DNA of 64,000 bases, taken from positions 7,708,501 through 7,772,500 of the forward strand of contig JARHVA010000021.1 of assembly GCA_037957365.1 (NCBI GenBank), in the 5' to 3' direction. The DNA comes from Torreya grandis. Lineage: Eukaryota; Streptophyta; Pinopsida; Cupressales; Taxaceae. Positions 34,028 through 47,189 of the stretch are shown here, in pieces. The notes under the pieces were generated by a model. The model made no database searches and was not told where the DNA came from. It saw nothing but the letters and a program-made list of their open reading frames with translations. The position numbers were made by a program, and so were the translations under genes. How positions within the stretch are numbered: position 1 is the first letter of the stretch; each line of letters starts with the position of its first letter.

Positions 34028-37000
34028 AGTAGGTTTTAAACTAGTTTAAGTGTTTTCTTGCCTTAATTGGTATTCAAAAAACCTATATCAACCCATAATT
34101 ATTCATAAAAACTTATTTATAACACTTCCAATCATTATGTGAGCTAAAATGGTGAAGGAAGAAAGGATATCATGAATCCAAAAGAATGGTTATAGGTGAT
34201 ACTCTAAGTCAAGTCTCCTTGAGGTTATATAGAGATGAAATAAGGGTTTGAAATGAGGCTCTAACATTGTCTTATATATTTTATCATTTCTCTCTCTATC
34301 CTCATTCAAGTTGAAAATGACAAGTGATAAAGGTGTTAACTTATGCAAATAGACTATGTCTAACCTATAGGTAGGATTGAAGAATTCTTGGCAATCCTTA
34401 TGTTTTTTTCCTTAAGGAAAGTCTTTGAACAAGTGAAACAAGCTCCTTATTTCCCCCCAATATTAGTCAAGGTCACAATAGGTAGTTAAGCTAATCCAAT
34501 AATAGTTTTGAAATGAGTTTGAACTTGAAGTATACACCTATAGGCTTGCTTTCTTATTTTAAGGCATTTGAAAGGCCCATGGGCATTTGAGGAGATTATT
34601 AAACTTAAGAAGAGTTATAAAAATTTCATCCTACAATTTTATACTCCCCCAAATAAATTAAATGGTCAAAACATGAGGAGACCATATGAATATTCATGTT
34701 AAGTAGGATTGTGTACACCTACAGACATATACATAGGGTATAAAGAGAACATGCAAGTTTTGAGTGTGAATTGAAGTGTGAAGGATATTTTAGGGTATGC
34801 GAAACATTGGTGAATGTTTATAATATGTTTGGATTCCTTGTGATGAACAAAAATCACTAGAAGAAGGCTACTAGGGTCAGATTTGTTAAACCATCCACAA
34901 ACCCTAAGCATGGGTTACACCAAGTTTTAAGACTCTTGAGGGGATGAATGCATTAGATAAGAATAAGTCAACAAGGTGAGAGGAATATTAAAGGATTATT
35001 ACTTGATAAGAGACCATAAAATATCAATTTTCCTAATTGATGGATGATCTACACACATTGAAGTAGTACATAGAACCTTAAGTATCCTAAGTGTCATCCT
35101 ATAGAAACCAATATGGAATTGGTTTCCCAATTGTATACACAAATCAAAATGTGCCTCATATCAGTATTAGGCTCACATAATAATTAATTTTACATTGAAT
35201 AAGGATAGGTATTTGGTAGAGACTACGAGATGAACTATGTGAACCCAAGAAGTGGATTAGGTAAACCAAAAAGGTTGTGAGGGTGTCAAATGGATATTCA
35301 AGGTGTTCTAAGCCCATTAAAGGGATAAGGAGATTTAAAAATAATTTAAAACATGGTCCAATATGTCACTCATGGATTAAATAGGATAAAAAATCATAAA
35401 CATCATGAGGATGAAGGTGTTTGGCCTAATGTCTATCTATAGGTTTATTATAGGTAGAGAAGTCAAAATGGTAGCCTGCAAGCCATTGGCAGTCAATAAA
35501 AGTATAAAAACTCATAAAATAAGACATTAAATGGATAATAAATGTTAAATGAGGTCAGGAGGGTCAAGCAAAACATGAATCAACCCCAATACCATTTAGG
35601 AAATACTAAAGTGCTAATGAAGAAAGAGTTTACTTCATACTAGTAGTCAAGAGGCCTAATGAACTTCTCTAGGTCTGAGTACTAAAATGAGGATTATATG
35701 CAAATTTTAATGTGAGTGAATATTAAAATGCATTTTTGAATTTATAAGGGAGATTAATTTTTATCTTTATGAGGTCTAAACTTAGAATCATAGGGGAAAT
35801 GACCAGAACAGGCCATTAGGGTCATTTATAACACCAAGTAAGCAAACCCTAAGCATGAGATATAACAAACTAAAGAGGCTCTAAAGAGTTGTAAATGAAT
35901 AAAAATCATTGGAATATGTAAATAAGTATTTCTAAGACCTCACTAAGGTGTTTAGGGCCAAAACCAAACATTTTTGTACCTTTTCACCTAATTTCTTCTC
36001 ACTCAACCTCATAGTTTGTAGGTCTTCTAGCCCAAGAAACATGGTCTTCACATGAGCATGTTCATGGGATTCCTATCTCATGGGTAATGTTTAAAGGGAC
36101 TATCTAATCAAAATTTTGGGAATTATATCAGGCATTAAGGCCCTCAACTCAATGAATAATCATTAAGAGTTGAGATGCCTTAAACCCTGCTTAAACACTT
36201 TGAAAGAAATTGATAGATGAGTTTGGATTAATAAGTGACCAAAATAGATTGTATGAGAATTTAAATAACTTTAATGTTATTCATGAATCTCCTATGTACC
36301 TATATGAGAATAAATTTGTCATGTGTGATCCATTTTTGTATGAAAAATGGCTTAAAAAGTGTGGTTGTGGGTCTGTATGTGAGCATAGATAATGGTGGAA
36401 AGTTGTAACAAGTATCCAAATCAAAGAGGAAGTATTTATAAACCTTTTTAGAGACTATTTGACTCTATACATTCTTTTATTATACATTTTAAGGTAATAG
36501 ATAAGTCATCAATTCATCATATGGAGTAGAAATGGGGATTGTTACATCATCTAGTTCAAAAGAGACCTAATTCCAAGCCTTGAAATGGATAAATGGAGTA
36601 TGAAATGACTTTATACATAATCACAAACATGATATCAACATTTATGAGTCTCTAAACATCACCTAAAAAATTTTAAAACCATGAAACAAGAAGAATAAAT
36701 TAGGTTAGTCTTCATTAAGTTACAATAATGTTAGTATGGTTGTAAGGAGACTCCTATGGGTTGAATTTAAGCTCCCTAGCTAAATGAAAGAGTACTATGG
36801 TAGTGAAAAATTTAGTTGAAAACTCCCATGATTTATTAATTATCTTTTGTTTGATAAACTAATGCATGATGTCAAGAGAATCTTGAGTTTTAAGTACATG
36901 TTTTACTTGATGAAGAAGCATAGAAGAGATCAAGATTATCATAGAGGTAGTTCAATCATGCCATGTGTCAATTGAAGAACTTGTAACTATCTTTGTAGGT

Positions 37001-38309
37001 GTAAAGGTGTATCCTTAAATTTAAGGAGTTATAATTAAGAATATTAATATCACCAAAGTAAACTCCCATGCAAATATTCATAAGGAATCTCATAAACACT
37101 TGATCATGAGAGCTCAAGAAAGAAGATGAAAACACATTATTCATAGGCTTGGTATCAATTTTCCTCTCTTTTTAAACTATTCTTATGATGAATGGTCATA
37201 ATGATATTTCTACACCATATTCTCTTTCTCTTTCCTCTTATATTCTTGCTATAAAACCAAGCATTTAATGACTTGAAAGGTATCCTCAGATTGGTTATGG
37301 CAAAGCCCTACCAAAATTAAGACTTGTAATTACCTATTGCAATCAATTCAAACTGAATGTTTTTATCTTCATATTTCATACAGTGATCTTGAATGGGTTG
37401 TTTGATGAATGATTTTTTGATAGTAAGTGTGCTTCCTTGCATTTATCCTTCTTATTCATACCTCTATGTGAGTTTGTCTTCTTTTGACAGGTCATATGAA
37501 GTGCATTCTTTAGCAAGCTGAGGACCTTATGTTTGATGCATCACCTACAAGTTTCTTGTTATTTTTATCTTTCATATTTCCATTTTCCAAGCCAATCAAG
37601 TAATATAGTTGTTAGTGTAGGTGTTTTACTTCGGAGGTATCTCAAAATCTAGAGTTTTGGTCTACTTAGAGGTCACCCACAACCTAGGACTAATCCTATT
37701 GTATAGCTTAAGTGAGAGAGATTGAATACACACTCTCAAGGGTGTAAATTTGAGCTAAAAAAATTATTTATAATTAATATAAATAATATCCAAACTCCCT
37801 TCAAACTATAATCTCAAAAATATGAATCATATCATAAGTAGGAAGGATCAAACCCTTTCAAACCAAGACCAAGCCAATCCTAGAAACTCCATTGGCAAAT
37901 GAAACCTAGAATTGACCAATGAAAACCCCAATCCACATATCTCCCATGCCAATATTGGAAATGATAAATTATTTCTATCCAAACAACTCCACCATGACCA
38001 AAACTGAGTTGTGTCTAACCAAATCCAATAGATGGAAAATATAGCTTCTATTTTTAATTCTTGTATATCTAATCCTTCACAAGATACAAAATAATGTAAA
38101 AAATAACCATCTAACAATCTATAATATAATTCCAATCAAACCCCTACATCATCAAAATCTAATATTATCCTATTTTCATTCATGCCACTCAAGTTCACGT
38201 CATTTTCCCAAGAATGGTAAGCCATGTAGTATATCTTCTAAGTATTATGAGATGGAAACCAAATTCAAAATAGGAAGTAAAAATGTGAGCAATTGTGCCC
38301 ATACCCCTT
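34028..38309. other. Unassigned, no gene seen
   Basis: AT-rich sequence with only short open frames that resemble no family I recognise (for example 36210-36392). AAACCCTAAGCATG occurs at about 34905 and 35840 in similar surroundings, so a diverged duplicated segment may be present. It probably contains the rest of the E7 3' region and the E6 leader or LTR, but boundaries were not found. Confidence 0.4.
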
Positions 38310-39721
38310 TGATCAAGACATGCTAGGAACACATTCTCCTCCTTACTTTGAACCACCAAAGTGTTAAAAGTACAAAGGAAAGGGTGATCCTAGGGAACAT
38401 GTTAAGGAATTTTTCATGTCATGCCAAGAATTATCCTACAATGACAATACATGCTTAGACTACTCCCTTAGAGCCTAGGCATCCATTCCTTTGAACAATA
38501 TTTTCATTTACCAAAGGGATCTATCATGAAATTTACATATTTTTATAAGATATTTGTAAAGAATTTATCCTAAAATTTCAAGCATTAACTCACTATTATG
38601 TATTTTTTTAATGTAAAATAATGGAATAGAGAGATCTTTTCTTTATTCTATAAATATGGAGAAGTATTGCAAGTAGATTCCCTTGGTCTATTCCTAAAAA
38701 TAATTGTTCATCCTCATCACCAACTTAAACCAAGAGATGGATTTACATTTACAATTCCATTGTGAAAACACCTTTGATCAAATTATTGATAAGGGAATTT
38801 AGATCAAAAAGTCCCTTATAACTAAAGGATTTATGAAATTTTTTAATAAGGATCACCAAAATCAAACCCAATCTGAAAAGCTTAAGTTATTTAACAAGAA
38901 TAAGAATGTTTTTGGTGACAAAGTAACTAACTCAAATCACATCTAAGCCATTCAAATAATTTTTAATGTTGTCATTCCTAGAGTCCAACCCAAATAGGAA
39001 ATCAAGAGAAGAACATACACTCCTCTAGGGAAATCACAAGAAGCAGTATTGCACAAGTTGATTACTATAAGCATGATTGTGTTCCCACAGACAAATCCCT
39101 TTGATAAAATTAAAATGAAACCCACTTGGTATAAATAAATTTTATGTTTTAATTTTCATAAAGGATTTCAACCAATAGGTGAAAAAAATTGAATAACTAG
39201 ATCCAAGATATGATTGGAAGTGGAGATACTATATTTGAAATAAGTGCAACTACATCCAAAAATTAATAGTTGGGGATATACCAAGACCCATTTATAAGTA
39301 ATAATCAAATGCTTCCACACCAAAATCAAGGTCAAATTTTATAAACCAAAAACATCAATTATCAAAAATCATCTCATGATTCAATCATTAGTCAATTTTA
39401 ACACAAAGACAAATGTGTAACCACCATCAAAGTTAAAGCCCTAGATTGTGCTATCACAATTAGGTAAAAAAAATCACTATTCAAGGGCCTCCTTTGCCTT
39501 AACGTAAAGGAATATACAACATTATCAAACATCTTTATAATACTCCTACCCAAATATATATCCTATATATTCTCAAAACATACACTGTTCATAAGGACAT
39601 CTTGTACAAAAACCTTTAGGAATTGATAGTCCCTAACAAAATTGACCCATCTCAATTCCTATCATTCATTAGAAACTTATATTATAATCAAGAACTCATA
39701 CTTAATAAACATGTCATATCT
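38310..39721 (+). pseudogene. E6 gag remnant
   Basis: In broken plus-strand frames EFFMSCQELSYND (about 38405) matches the Gag core of E3 (EFFVTCQPVAYND), and later parts show a decayed knuckle region with FHKGF (near 39160). Many stops. The frame leads to the point where E5 is inserted (CATGT at 39722-39726), and protease of the same element resumes beyond 58757. This is the oldest gag in the right half. Confidence 0.65.
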
Positions 39722-39726
39722 CATGT

Positions 39727-39996
39727 TTTTGACACCAAGACCAAGAGAAAAAACTCAGAATTACATTATAAATAAAGTATTTCACACACAACATTTATTG
39801 TATTGTTTAGGGATAATTTTTACAATGAAGCTAAAATTTTTATATATTTTTTGAGTGGTTATAGGATTTAACCAATTCTCATGAACCAATAATTTATTAA
39901 ACATAAAACTAACAATATTTTTTAATTAAAACATTATTAACCTAAATAACAAAGTAAATAAATAATTAAAACTAATTTGGATCAAATGACCCAACA
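39727..39996 (-). repeat. E5 3' LTR
   Basis: 270 bp, similar over its full length to 58481-58752. The outer end reads TTTTGACACC where the other copy has TGTTGGCACC. Confidence 0.85.
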
Positions 39997-40012
39997 AACT
40001 CCCCCTTGATCC
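39997..40012 (-). other. E5 polypurine tract
   Basis: On the minus strand GGATCAAGGGGGAGTT directly precedes TGTTGGG of the LTR, the classical copia arrangement. Confidence 0.85.
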
Positions 40013-40309
40013 AAATGGGTATAGAAGATGAAAGAATAGGAGCAATGAATTTGAAGTCATCAAAGGATATCTATTTCAATTTTAATTAGTGCACTTTACC
40101 TTTTCCATTGACCAAAAATTGATGTCGCTCCATAAATAATCTCACCTTTGTGAGTTGTGGAAAAAAATGGTTGATGAACACATTCAAGGCATGCTTATCC
40201 CTACTGATCATCATATTATACTACATTAGAACACAATTAGGCATATTCAACTACATAAAACCACATAAGGTCCCACACAAGAGCCCATCCAAGTTACAAA
40301 CCCTATACT

Positions 40310-41505
40310 TGTGATCTAGGAATTTGACTCAAAAGAGGATGGTTAGTATGGTGTTGAAAACAAAATGAAAGAAACACACTAACTAGCATAACATCTCTAG
40401 GCCTAGACACTAGGGAGAACTTAGTTTTTAAAAAAAATGAAAAACACAACTAAAAAGTAAGGAATAAAATACAGTAATTCCTTCACCTTCCTTGGATGCT
40501 CCAAATGCCTTTGTAGTAGTGGCTTGCTCAGCTTGTGCTCATGAAGTCCTTGGCAATGGAAGCTTGGTTACCTCCATCTCTCCTTGGCACCTTTGGCTTA
40601 TGGCTTGGCATGGATTGAAATTAATTTGTCATGGTAACACTAGTTTTATGAAGCTTTTAACACCAATCTTGCATTATAAATTTGCATTTTCAAGTCTTTG
40701 AAATGATGTTCATGGCCTCTCTATTTATAGATTTTTACAAATATCTAGAATCAACCTGAACCATCCATTCAGAGATTGAGATGTGTGGTTGAGGATTAAT
40801 TAAATTTTTAAAATCAAGTTTGTAATTATCCTCATTATGACATTGGAATAAGGGGAAATTAAGAGGCATGGAGGGCATCATAGAAGGCATTGATGAGGCA
40901 TAGAGGGCATGAATCCTGATATTTGTGGCATTTATGGCCTAGGGATGTCTTCCCAAGAAATAAGGTCATCTGATGATGCAGATATTCAATATTAATTTCC
41001 AAAACAAATTATTCAATAATTTTCCATGGAATTCTTAATTATGCCTTGATTTGGGTTAATTAGTTCTTAGTTCTTAAGCATGTTTAAGCACTTTATGCAC
41101 AAATTACTCAAATTGATCATATTGTCTTGTTATTGGTCTAAAATTTGACTAGATTAGAATTGGAAGGTGATGCCAAATGTGTTGGATCTGTATTCCCATC
41201 TAGGATGTTACCAAAAAAATATAACAAAGGCACATGTCTTGTGTAGAATATTTGATAGGAAAGAGCAACCAGAGCACCTAGGTGCAAAATTGGCATTTTG
41301 ACTCAAAATGATCTGATCAAAGTTAGATAGCCCATAAATTACATTGTCCCATTTAGGTATACCTTGGACAAAATTGGCACTTGAATACATCAATTTCATA
41401 TCAATTAGCATATTTTAGTTTTTTTAGGCCAAATTATGCATTTTGGGTGGAAATTGGTCAAAATCCTAATTAGAGGTTATCGATGGCCAGATTTAAGTGT
41501 CTATA
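40310..41505 (-). repeat. E3 3' LTR
   Basis: 1196 bp, similar to 55304-56504. Its outer end is CTATA where the other copy has CTACA. Confidence 0.95.
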
Positions 41506-41522
41506 GTTTTCTCCTACTTGAG
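41506..41522 (-). other. E3 polypurine tract
   Basis: On the minus strand the purine-rich CTCAAGTAGGAGAAAAC precedes the 3' LTR. Confidence 0.65.
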
Positions 41523-41776
41523 AAGGCATTAAAAGCTATAAGCACAGTAACATCTTCTCAAAGAATGAAAATGTCCTATATGCCTATAAATATAATGATG
41601 ATAAACTAACTATATGATGCCCCCTTGAGGGAACGGTTGGCACAAGCAGGTCGACAAATGGTCCCTCAAAAAAAATGAAATGAAATGAAGCGACCAAAGA
41701 AAGGAAAGATGATGGGGGGAAAACATAATGATATTGAAAAAGTAGTCAAAATCATTGAGAGTGCAAGTGGGATGGT

Positions 41777-42055
41777 GTAGAATGGTTTGCCCAAAGGTGG
41801 TTATAAGCATTGTACCCTGATAGTGGCAACATGGTATGGTAACACAATGATTTTCCTAAAGGTAGTTATAATCATTGAGAAGATGGAGTTGCCTCAGTTA
41901 GGATTAAAAATTAAGAGAACATGCCCCTGTATAAGAAAAAAAATTAAAGTGGTGACAACATAATGATTTTCCCAAAGGTGGTTATAATCATTGAGAAATG
42001 CAAATGGGACTGTGTGCAATGATTTGCCCATAAGCGGTTATAATCATTAGACCCC
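41777..42055 (-). repeat. AATGATT/AATCATT hairpin repeat, E3
   Basis: Four copies at about 41782, 41850, 41966 and 42018. On the minus strand AATGATT and AATCATT flank ATAACCACCTTTGGG, and the loop is better conserved than the arms. Related copies occur at 43448 and 43500, and in E4 near 1260 and 1310. Confidence 0.55.
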
Positions 42056-42662
42056 GATTATAGAAAACATGATAAACTTGGCTGAGGATGATGATAAATT
42101 AACACAGAGGGCAATGATGAATTGGAACACCTACTAGTAGGGAGATGCTCATGTGAATTAGTAAAGATTAAAATTTATTCATGTTTAATTACTATATTTG
42201 GGATATGATTTGGATTGAATCGAGATGTCGGTGTTGAAGAGATGCCACCGTTAATGAATAGAATTATTGAAACTAAGGTTTATTATAGCATGTATCGATA
42301 AGAATCATGGTATAACATCATGAGGAATTGGCCAAAATATGCATGAGGACTGACTCTTGTAATCCAATACTCAATAGAAATCAATGCATCAATGATAAAA
42401 ACCATGATGACAATGTAAATATATGAATAGAAATGGATTCAAGTGTAAATGTGGGAAAGTAATCACCCAATGAACACACATAAACTAAATCAAGGAAATA
42501 GTGTTTATAAGAAACAAATAAGTAGACAAATAAACAAAATAAGCAAAAATAAACAAACAAACAAACAACATAATAGAAACCCTATAAACATTGCCCTTAA
42601 AAAATAGATGACAACTTAACAAATGAACAAAATGGGGGAATAGAAGAAAAGAAAGGAGGTGG

Positions 42663-42762
42663 ATGAGTTATCTCCATATGCACTAGGCAAGTGGATGCTA
42701 CCTACATAGTTCCATGGATGTAATATCCAATAAAAAACTTTAGGCCAAATGTAGTTCTCCTA
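42663..42762 (-). other. Double-hairpin 3' RNA element, E3 copy a
   Basis: Outer arms CTACAT and ATGTAG are present and ATGTAGGTAGCA is intact. The segment between the arms is longer and less clearly paired than in other copies, so this is a decayed copy. Confidence 0.45.
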
Positions 42763-43086
42763 GGGAATGGGAAGAATGTGATAATTGAGGAAAACAAATA
42801 GAAATGGATGCAATAGAAGAATAGGAATGGTCTTACAAAATGGAAAGTGCATGAGATAAAAAGGCCAAAAAGGATGGGAAAACTAAATGATAAGTGATTT
42901 ACTTGTAACTTAGTAAGGGTTCCTAGAATTCTTAAGGCAAAGAAGTGGTCAATGTTTTTGTTCTTTTCTAATGATTTTTCAAATGTTTTTGGAATTATTT
43001 TGGAGTATCTCAACTCAATCGAGAATGATGAGACACTAAATGGTTCAAGCTAATAAAATGGTGAGAGCATTTAAACTGAGGTTTTT

Positions 43087-43230
43087 TTCAAAATGATGAA
43101 AGTGTGGCTTAGGTTTCTTGCAAAATGGTGAGAGTGTGGCTTAGGTTGCTCACAAATAGTGAAAGCATGGCTTAGGTTACTGACAAACGATGAGATCATT
43201 CAAACTAAGGTTTCTCAAAAAGTGGTGAGA
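43087..43230 (-). repeat. CATTTT-loop hairpin repeats, E3
   Basis: About four copies. Arms on the minus strand include TTCA/TGAA (43087-43100), CTCAC/GCAAG by G-U pairs (43117-43132) and TTCAC/GTGAG (43149-43163). The downstream AACCTAAGCC is shared. Confidence 0.45.
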
Positions 43231-43246
43231 GCATGGGTTAGGGTGA

Positions 43247-43319
43247 ATGAGCTGACCTCAACAAGTATCAAGTGCTACCTACATAGTCCCAGAGTAGGAC
43301 CTCAAGTCACTATAGTTCC
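43247..43319 (-). other. Double-hairpin 3' RNA element, E3 copy b
   Basis: On the minus strand GTCC/GGAC inner arms are closed by AGT/ACT, followed by ATGTAGGTAGCACT and GAGGTCAGCTCA. The outer left arm has CTATAG where others have CTACAT. Confidence 0.55.
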
Positions 43320-43864
43320 ACCTTTATAGCGAAGGAACTTGACGAGTGTAGCAGTCAATTCAAACAAAAATAGGCATAATTGATAAAAAGGTATAGTATG
43401 ACATGGGAAGTGGCAAGTTGGTATGTCAAGGCTCAATGTTGCCCCTAGTTTAACCATAGGTAGTTATAACCAAGACATAATGACATAGATCAAAGGGACT
43501 AATTTTCCCAAAGGCAGTTATAATTAGTAGCAAGACCAATGGTAAGAAAGGAATAAAAAATGAAGGATGCAACTGCCAAAACTTCTATCACACTATTCGA
43601 AAATATGATCTCTACCTAAATTACTTGAACCAATTGATGAACTGATCAGATACCTTGATGCTTAAAATACATAATGAATGGCAAAAACCAAGGTGAATTG
43701 GGGTAGGCTTTAGAACACACTGGATTGATAGGTCAAAAGAAAAAAGTGGATATGGTGAAGAGGAAAAATAAGGATGGTATTTATATAAAGAGAATAGTGA
43801 TAAAATGGCATAACTAAAATGGTCCTTACAGATAATACACCTTAGCACTCAAGCCTAGTACTGC

Positions 43865-44990
43865 TTGAGATGAATAATATTTATCAGATCTAGAAGTTCA
43901 TCTCTATCTGGTGTGGTGAGCCTATATGCTCTTGATCCATAATCTATAGTGATGATGAAAGGCCCTATCCAGTTTGGTTTGAATTTTCCTTTATACTTCT
44001 TCTCAGTCGTGATATTCTCTTAGTTTTCTTTATGAACAAGATCACCAAGTTCAAATGTTTTATACTTAACACATCGATTATAGTAGCATTTGAGTCGATT
44101 CTAATATGATTGAATATTATTGAGTGTTATTGTGAATTTCTCATCAAGTAGGTTTGGATTTTGTAGGTGAGCTACTCGATAGTCATGATCATCTAGGACA
44201 TATTTGAAAGAGATGTGCAGTGAATGGAATTTGACCTCAATGGGAAGGATGGATTCAATACCATAAATAAGTGAGTATGGTATGGTTCCTATGGGGGTAT
44301 GATGATTGGTATGGTATGTTGAAAGGGCAAGGAATATTTGGAGGTGCCAATCATGACTGGCATCATTAATAATCTTTTTAAGAATATTGACAATGGTTTG
44401 TTGGATTCCTTAGCTTGGCCATTAGCTTGAGGGTAATATGGTATAAAAAAATGTTGTGTGATGTTATATTTGGTACATATCTGGTATACATCCTTATTCT
44501 TGAATGATCCTCCATTATTAGATATAATTTCAGAAGGGATACCATAGTGGTAGATGAGATGGTTAAAAATGAATTTGGAAATTTGCTTTCCAGTCACATA
44601 AGTGAGGGGTATAGCTTCAACCCACTTAGTGAAATATTCAGTGGTGGTAAGGATATGTTTATGGTTGTCAGATGAAGTGGGGTTGATATTCCCAATGAGA
44701 TCAAGTCCCCATGTAGAAAATAGCCATGGTGTCAACATCAATTTCAAAGTTGTGGGGGCATGAATCAGATTAGCATGTTATTGACATTTATCACACTTTT
44801 TTACATATGTAGTGGCATCTAAGTTCATTGTGGCCCAATAGTAACCAGTACACAAGATATTTTTAGATAGGATTGCCTTGCTAGATTGAGCACCACATAC
44901 TCCTTTGTGAACTTCTCTTAATACTAGTGTAGACACTACCAAAGTTAAACAATGAAGTAGAGTTTCATCAAACCTGTTATGGTAAAAGGT
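43865..44990 (-). pseudogene. pol: E3 integrase with mutated active site
   Basis: The open segment 44747-44289 covers the DDE core: D16 in WGLDLIG is kept, the second Asp is Asn (IISNNGG, residue 77) and the Glu is Lys (QAKESNK, residue 113). Both changes are G-to-A on the coding strand. Upstream sequence to about 44990 holds a decayed zinc-binding part. Downstream, broken frames to 43865 carry GIESILPIEV, FELGDLVHKEN and FKPNWIGPF, the integrase C-terminal region. The protein could not catalyse strand transfer. Confidence 0.85.
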
Positions 44991-45379
44991 AGATCCAAGT
45001 AGAGTATAATGAGTGGAATGATGAATAAAGGATTTGGTTTGTTTTTGAGATTGATTAGGTCGTAAAACTTGATCATGGAGGTAGTTTTAAAGGTCTAAGT
45101 ATCAGATACAATTAGAACCAACAATATCACAAATCATGGTAATGGTTAAAGGTTCATGAGCTGGTGCTGACAAATTCTTGATGAGGAACTAATACTCTCT
45201 AGATTTATCTATTTATTGAATTATAGAGATAATAGTAGCCCTGGCATCTGTAGTTTTGTTACTAGCCCTTGGTATGTGCTCAAACTGAATATTAACAATT
45301 TGTTGCTTAAGAGTGTCGACCATGGCTTTATATGGAACCAACTTATCATCTTTGGTCTAAAAATGATCTATGACCTGAT

Positions 45380-45660
45380 TGATGATTAACTAAGAATCAC
45401 CATAAAATTAGAGATGAGGTATATTCCAATGCACTACTTTTCAAAGTCTTGCAATAAGTGCTTCATAATTGACCATGTTGTTTGTATAAGGAAATTTGAT
45501 TATGAATGATTTAGGGATTATATCCCCCTATGGTATAATAAAAAAATAGGCCTACCTCTAATCCATATGTATTAAATAAACCATGAAAATATAGCTTCCA
45601 AGGATACTCTTCAAGGGGAGTGTCAATGATGGTCATTATGGATTCATCAAGAAATTGAAA
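45380..45660 (-). pseudogene. pol: E3 second RNase H, decayed
   Basis: In broken minus-strand frames TNNMVNYEALIARL (about 45490-45450) matches TNNMAEYEALILGL of E2. Neighbouring parts are decayed, and the catalytic Glu equivalent is Asn here. The position between RNase H and integrase fits the Tat-type extra domain. Confidence 0.65.
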
Positions 45661-45699
45661 CGTGAGTGGTTGTGTGTCTATGAGAGGTGCTTCATCAAG

Positions 45700-46200
45700 T
45701 TGATCTGTAAGAACGTGTCCCTTGATTGCCTTCTAATTGACATACTCTATGTTAAACTCACTGAGAAGCATGATCCATTTATCCATTCTACCTTGAAAAG
45801 CTATTTTAGATAGTAGATAATTGAGCGGATCTATTTTTGAAATGACCATGGTCTTATTATTCAACATGTAATGACATAGTTTTTAAGCTATGAAGACCAT
45901 GGCTAGAAAAGATTTTTTAATAGGTGCATAGTTATTTTAATATGTAATCAAGTTATGACTTAGGTATTTACAACATTATCTTTTCCATTATCATCATGTT
46001 GAGCCAAGAGTGACCCTAGAACATGGTCAGTAGCTAATAGGTATAATAAGAATGGCTTTCCTAGCATAGGAGGTAATAGAATAGGTGGATTAACAAGATA
46101 GTCTTTGACTTGTTGAAAAGTTGTTTGGCGGTGATCATCCCAGTGATATGCAACTCCTTTCCTCAAAAGGTGTGTAAATGTATGGTACTTGTCTGCTAAC
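45700..46200 (-). pseudogene. pol: E3 RT-linked RNase H
   Basis: The open segment 46166-45960 encodes WDDHRQTTFQQVKDYLVNPP and later PFLLYLLATDHVLGSLLAQ, the typical start of the Ty3/gypsy RNase H region. The rest to about 45700 is broken. Confidence 0.75.
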
Positions 46201-47186
46201 TGAGAAATGAAGCATCAGATTGATTGAATATTTCCCTACAAACTACAGAGTTGCTTCAAATTAGCTATTGGTGGTATATCGGTTATAGCATGGACTTTAG
46301 CTAGATCAACTTCAATACCTCTACGAGATAAAATGAATCCAATTAATTTTCCTAAAGTTATACCAAACACACATTTATTTGGATGGAATCTAACTTTGTA
46401 CTCCCATAATCTTTCAAATATCTTATGCAACACTATTGGATGGTTGACCATGGTTTTGGATTTTCCTAATATGTCATCGATATAATCTTCAACAATATCA
46501 TGCATCATATCATGGAATATGATAGTCATGGATATTTGATATGTATATCCAACATTTTAAAATCCAAATGGCATTACTTGACAACAAAATGTTCCCCATG
46601 GAGTGGTGAATGTTGTTTTATATTGGTCTTCTCATGTTATTATGATCTTATTGTATCCTGAAAATCCATCCATGAGTGAAAGCATTTCATAACTTACCAT
46701 GAATTAGATGATCATGTTGATATTGGGCAAGAGAAAATCATCTTTAGGAGAAGCTTTGTTGATGTCTAAAAAATTAGTATAAATTTTGATCCCTTCAGGG
46801 TTTTTACTAATAGGTACCACATTAGAGATCCATTCTAAGTAATCAATGGATCGGATATATCCTACTTCTAAGAGTTTTTCCAACTCTTTCTTTATCATTA
46901 CAATAATGTGAGGATGCATCTTACATAACTTTTGTTTTACCCATTTGGAATCAGGATTAACCACAAGGTGGTGCAGAACCAAGGTGGGGTCTAAACTTGG
47001 CATGTCAGAATAGGCCCATGTAAAGATATCTACAAATTCTCTTAACAAAGATGTAAAGATGTCATGCTCCTCCTCAATGAGGCATGCACCTAATTTTATC
47101 CATTTTAGGTTTGATGGAGTCTCAATATTTACCTCTATTGTATCTTCGACTAGAAGGGTCAAACCATCTTTTAGGATAGTAGGCAA
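46200..47186 (-). pseudogene. pol: E3 reverse transcriptase
   Basis: Segment 47186-46704 holds FTWAYSDMPSLDPTLVLHH, KKELEKLLEVGYI and the NPEGIKIYTNF finger region. After a break, 46529-46236 holds the active-site YIDD (residues 16-19) and RFHPNKCVFGI. Between them broken frames carry the DGFSGYN-like part. YIDD replaces the YVDD of E2. Confidence 0.85.
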
Positions 47187-47189
47187 TGA

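Larger units (their letters stand above)
41523..43860 (-). other. E3 3' untranslated region
   Basis: No coding sequence. It contains AATGATT/AATCATT hairpins (41777-42055), two double hairpins (42663-42762, 43247-43319) and CATTTT-loop repeats (43087-43230). The E4 3' region has the same families of repeat. Confidence 0.6.

Noticed and set aside
36210..36392. Possible host exon
   Set aside because: A single 60-codon frame without recognisable domain or splice context; nothing supports a gene.
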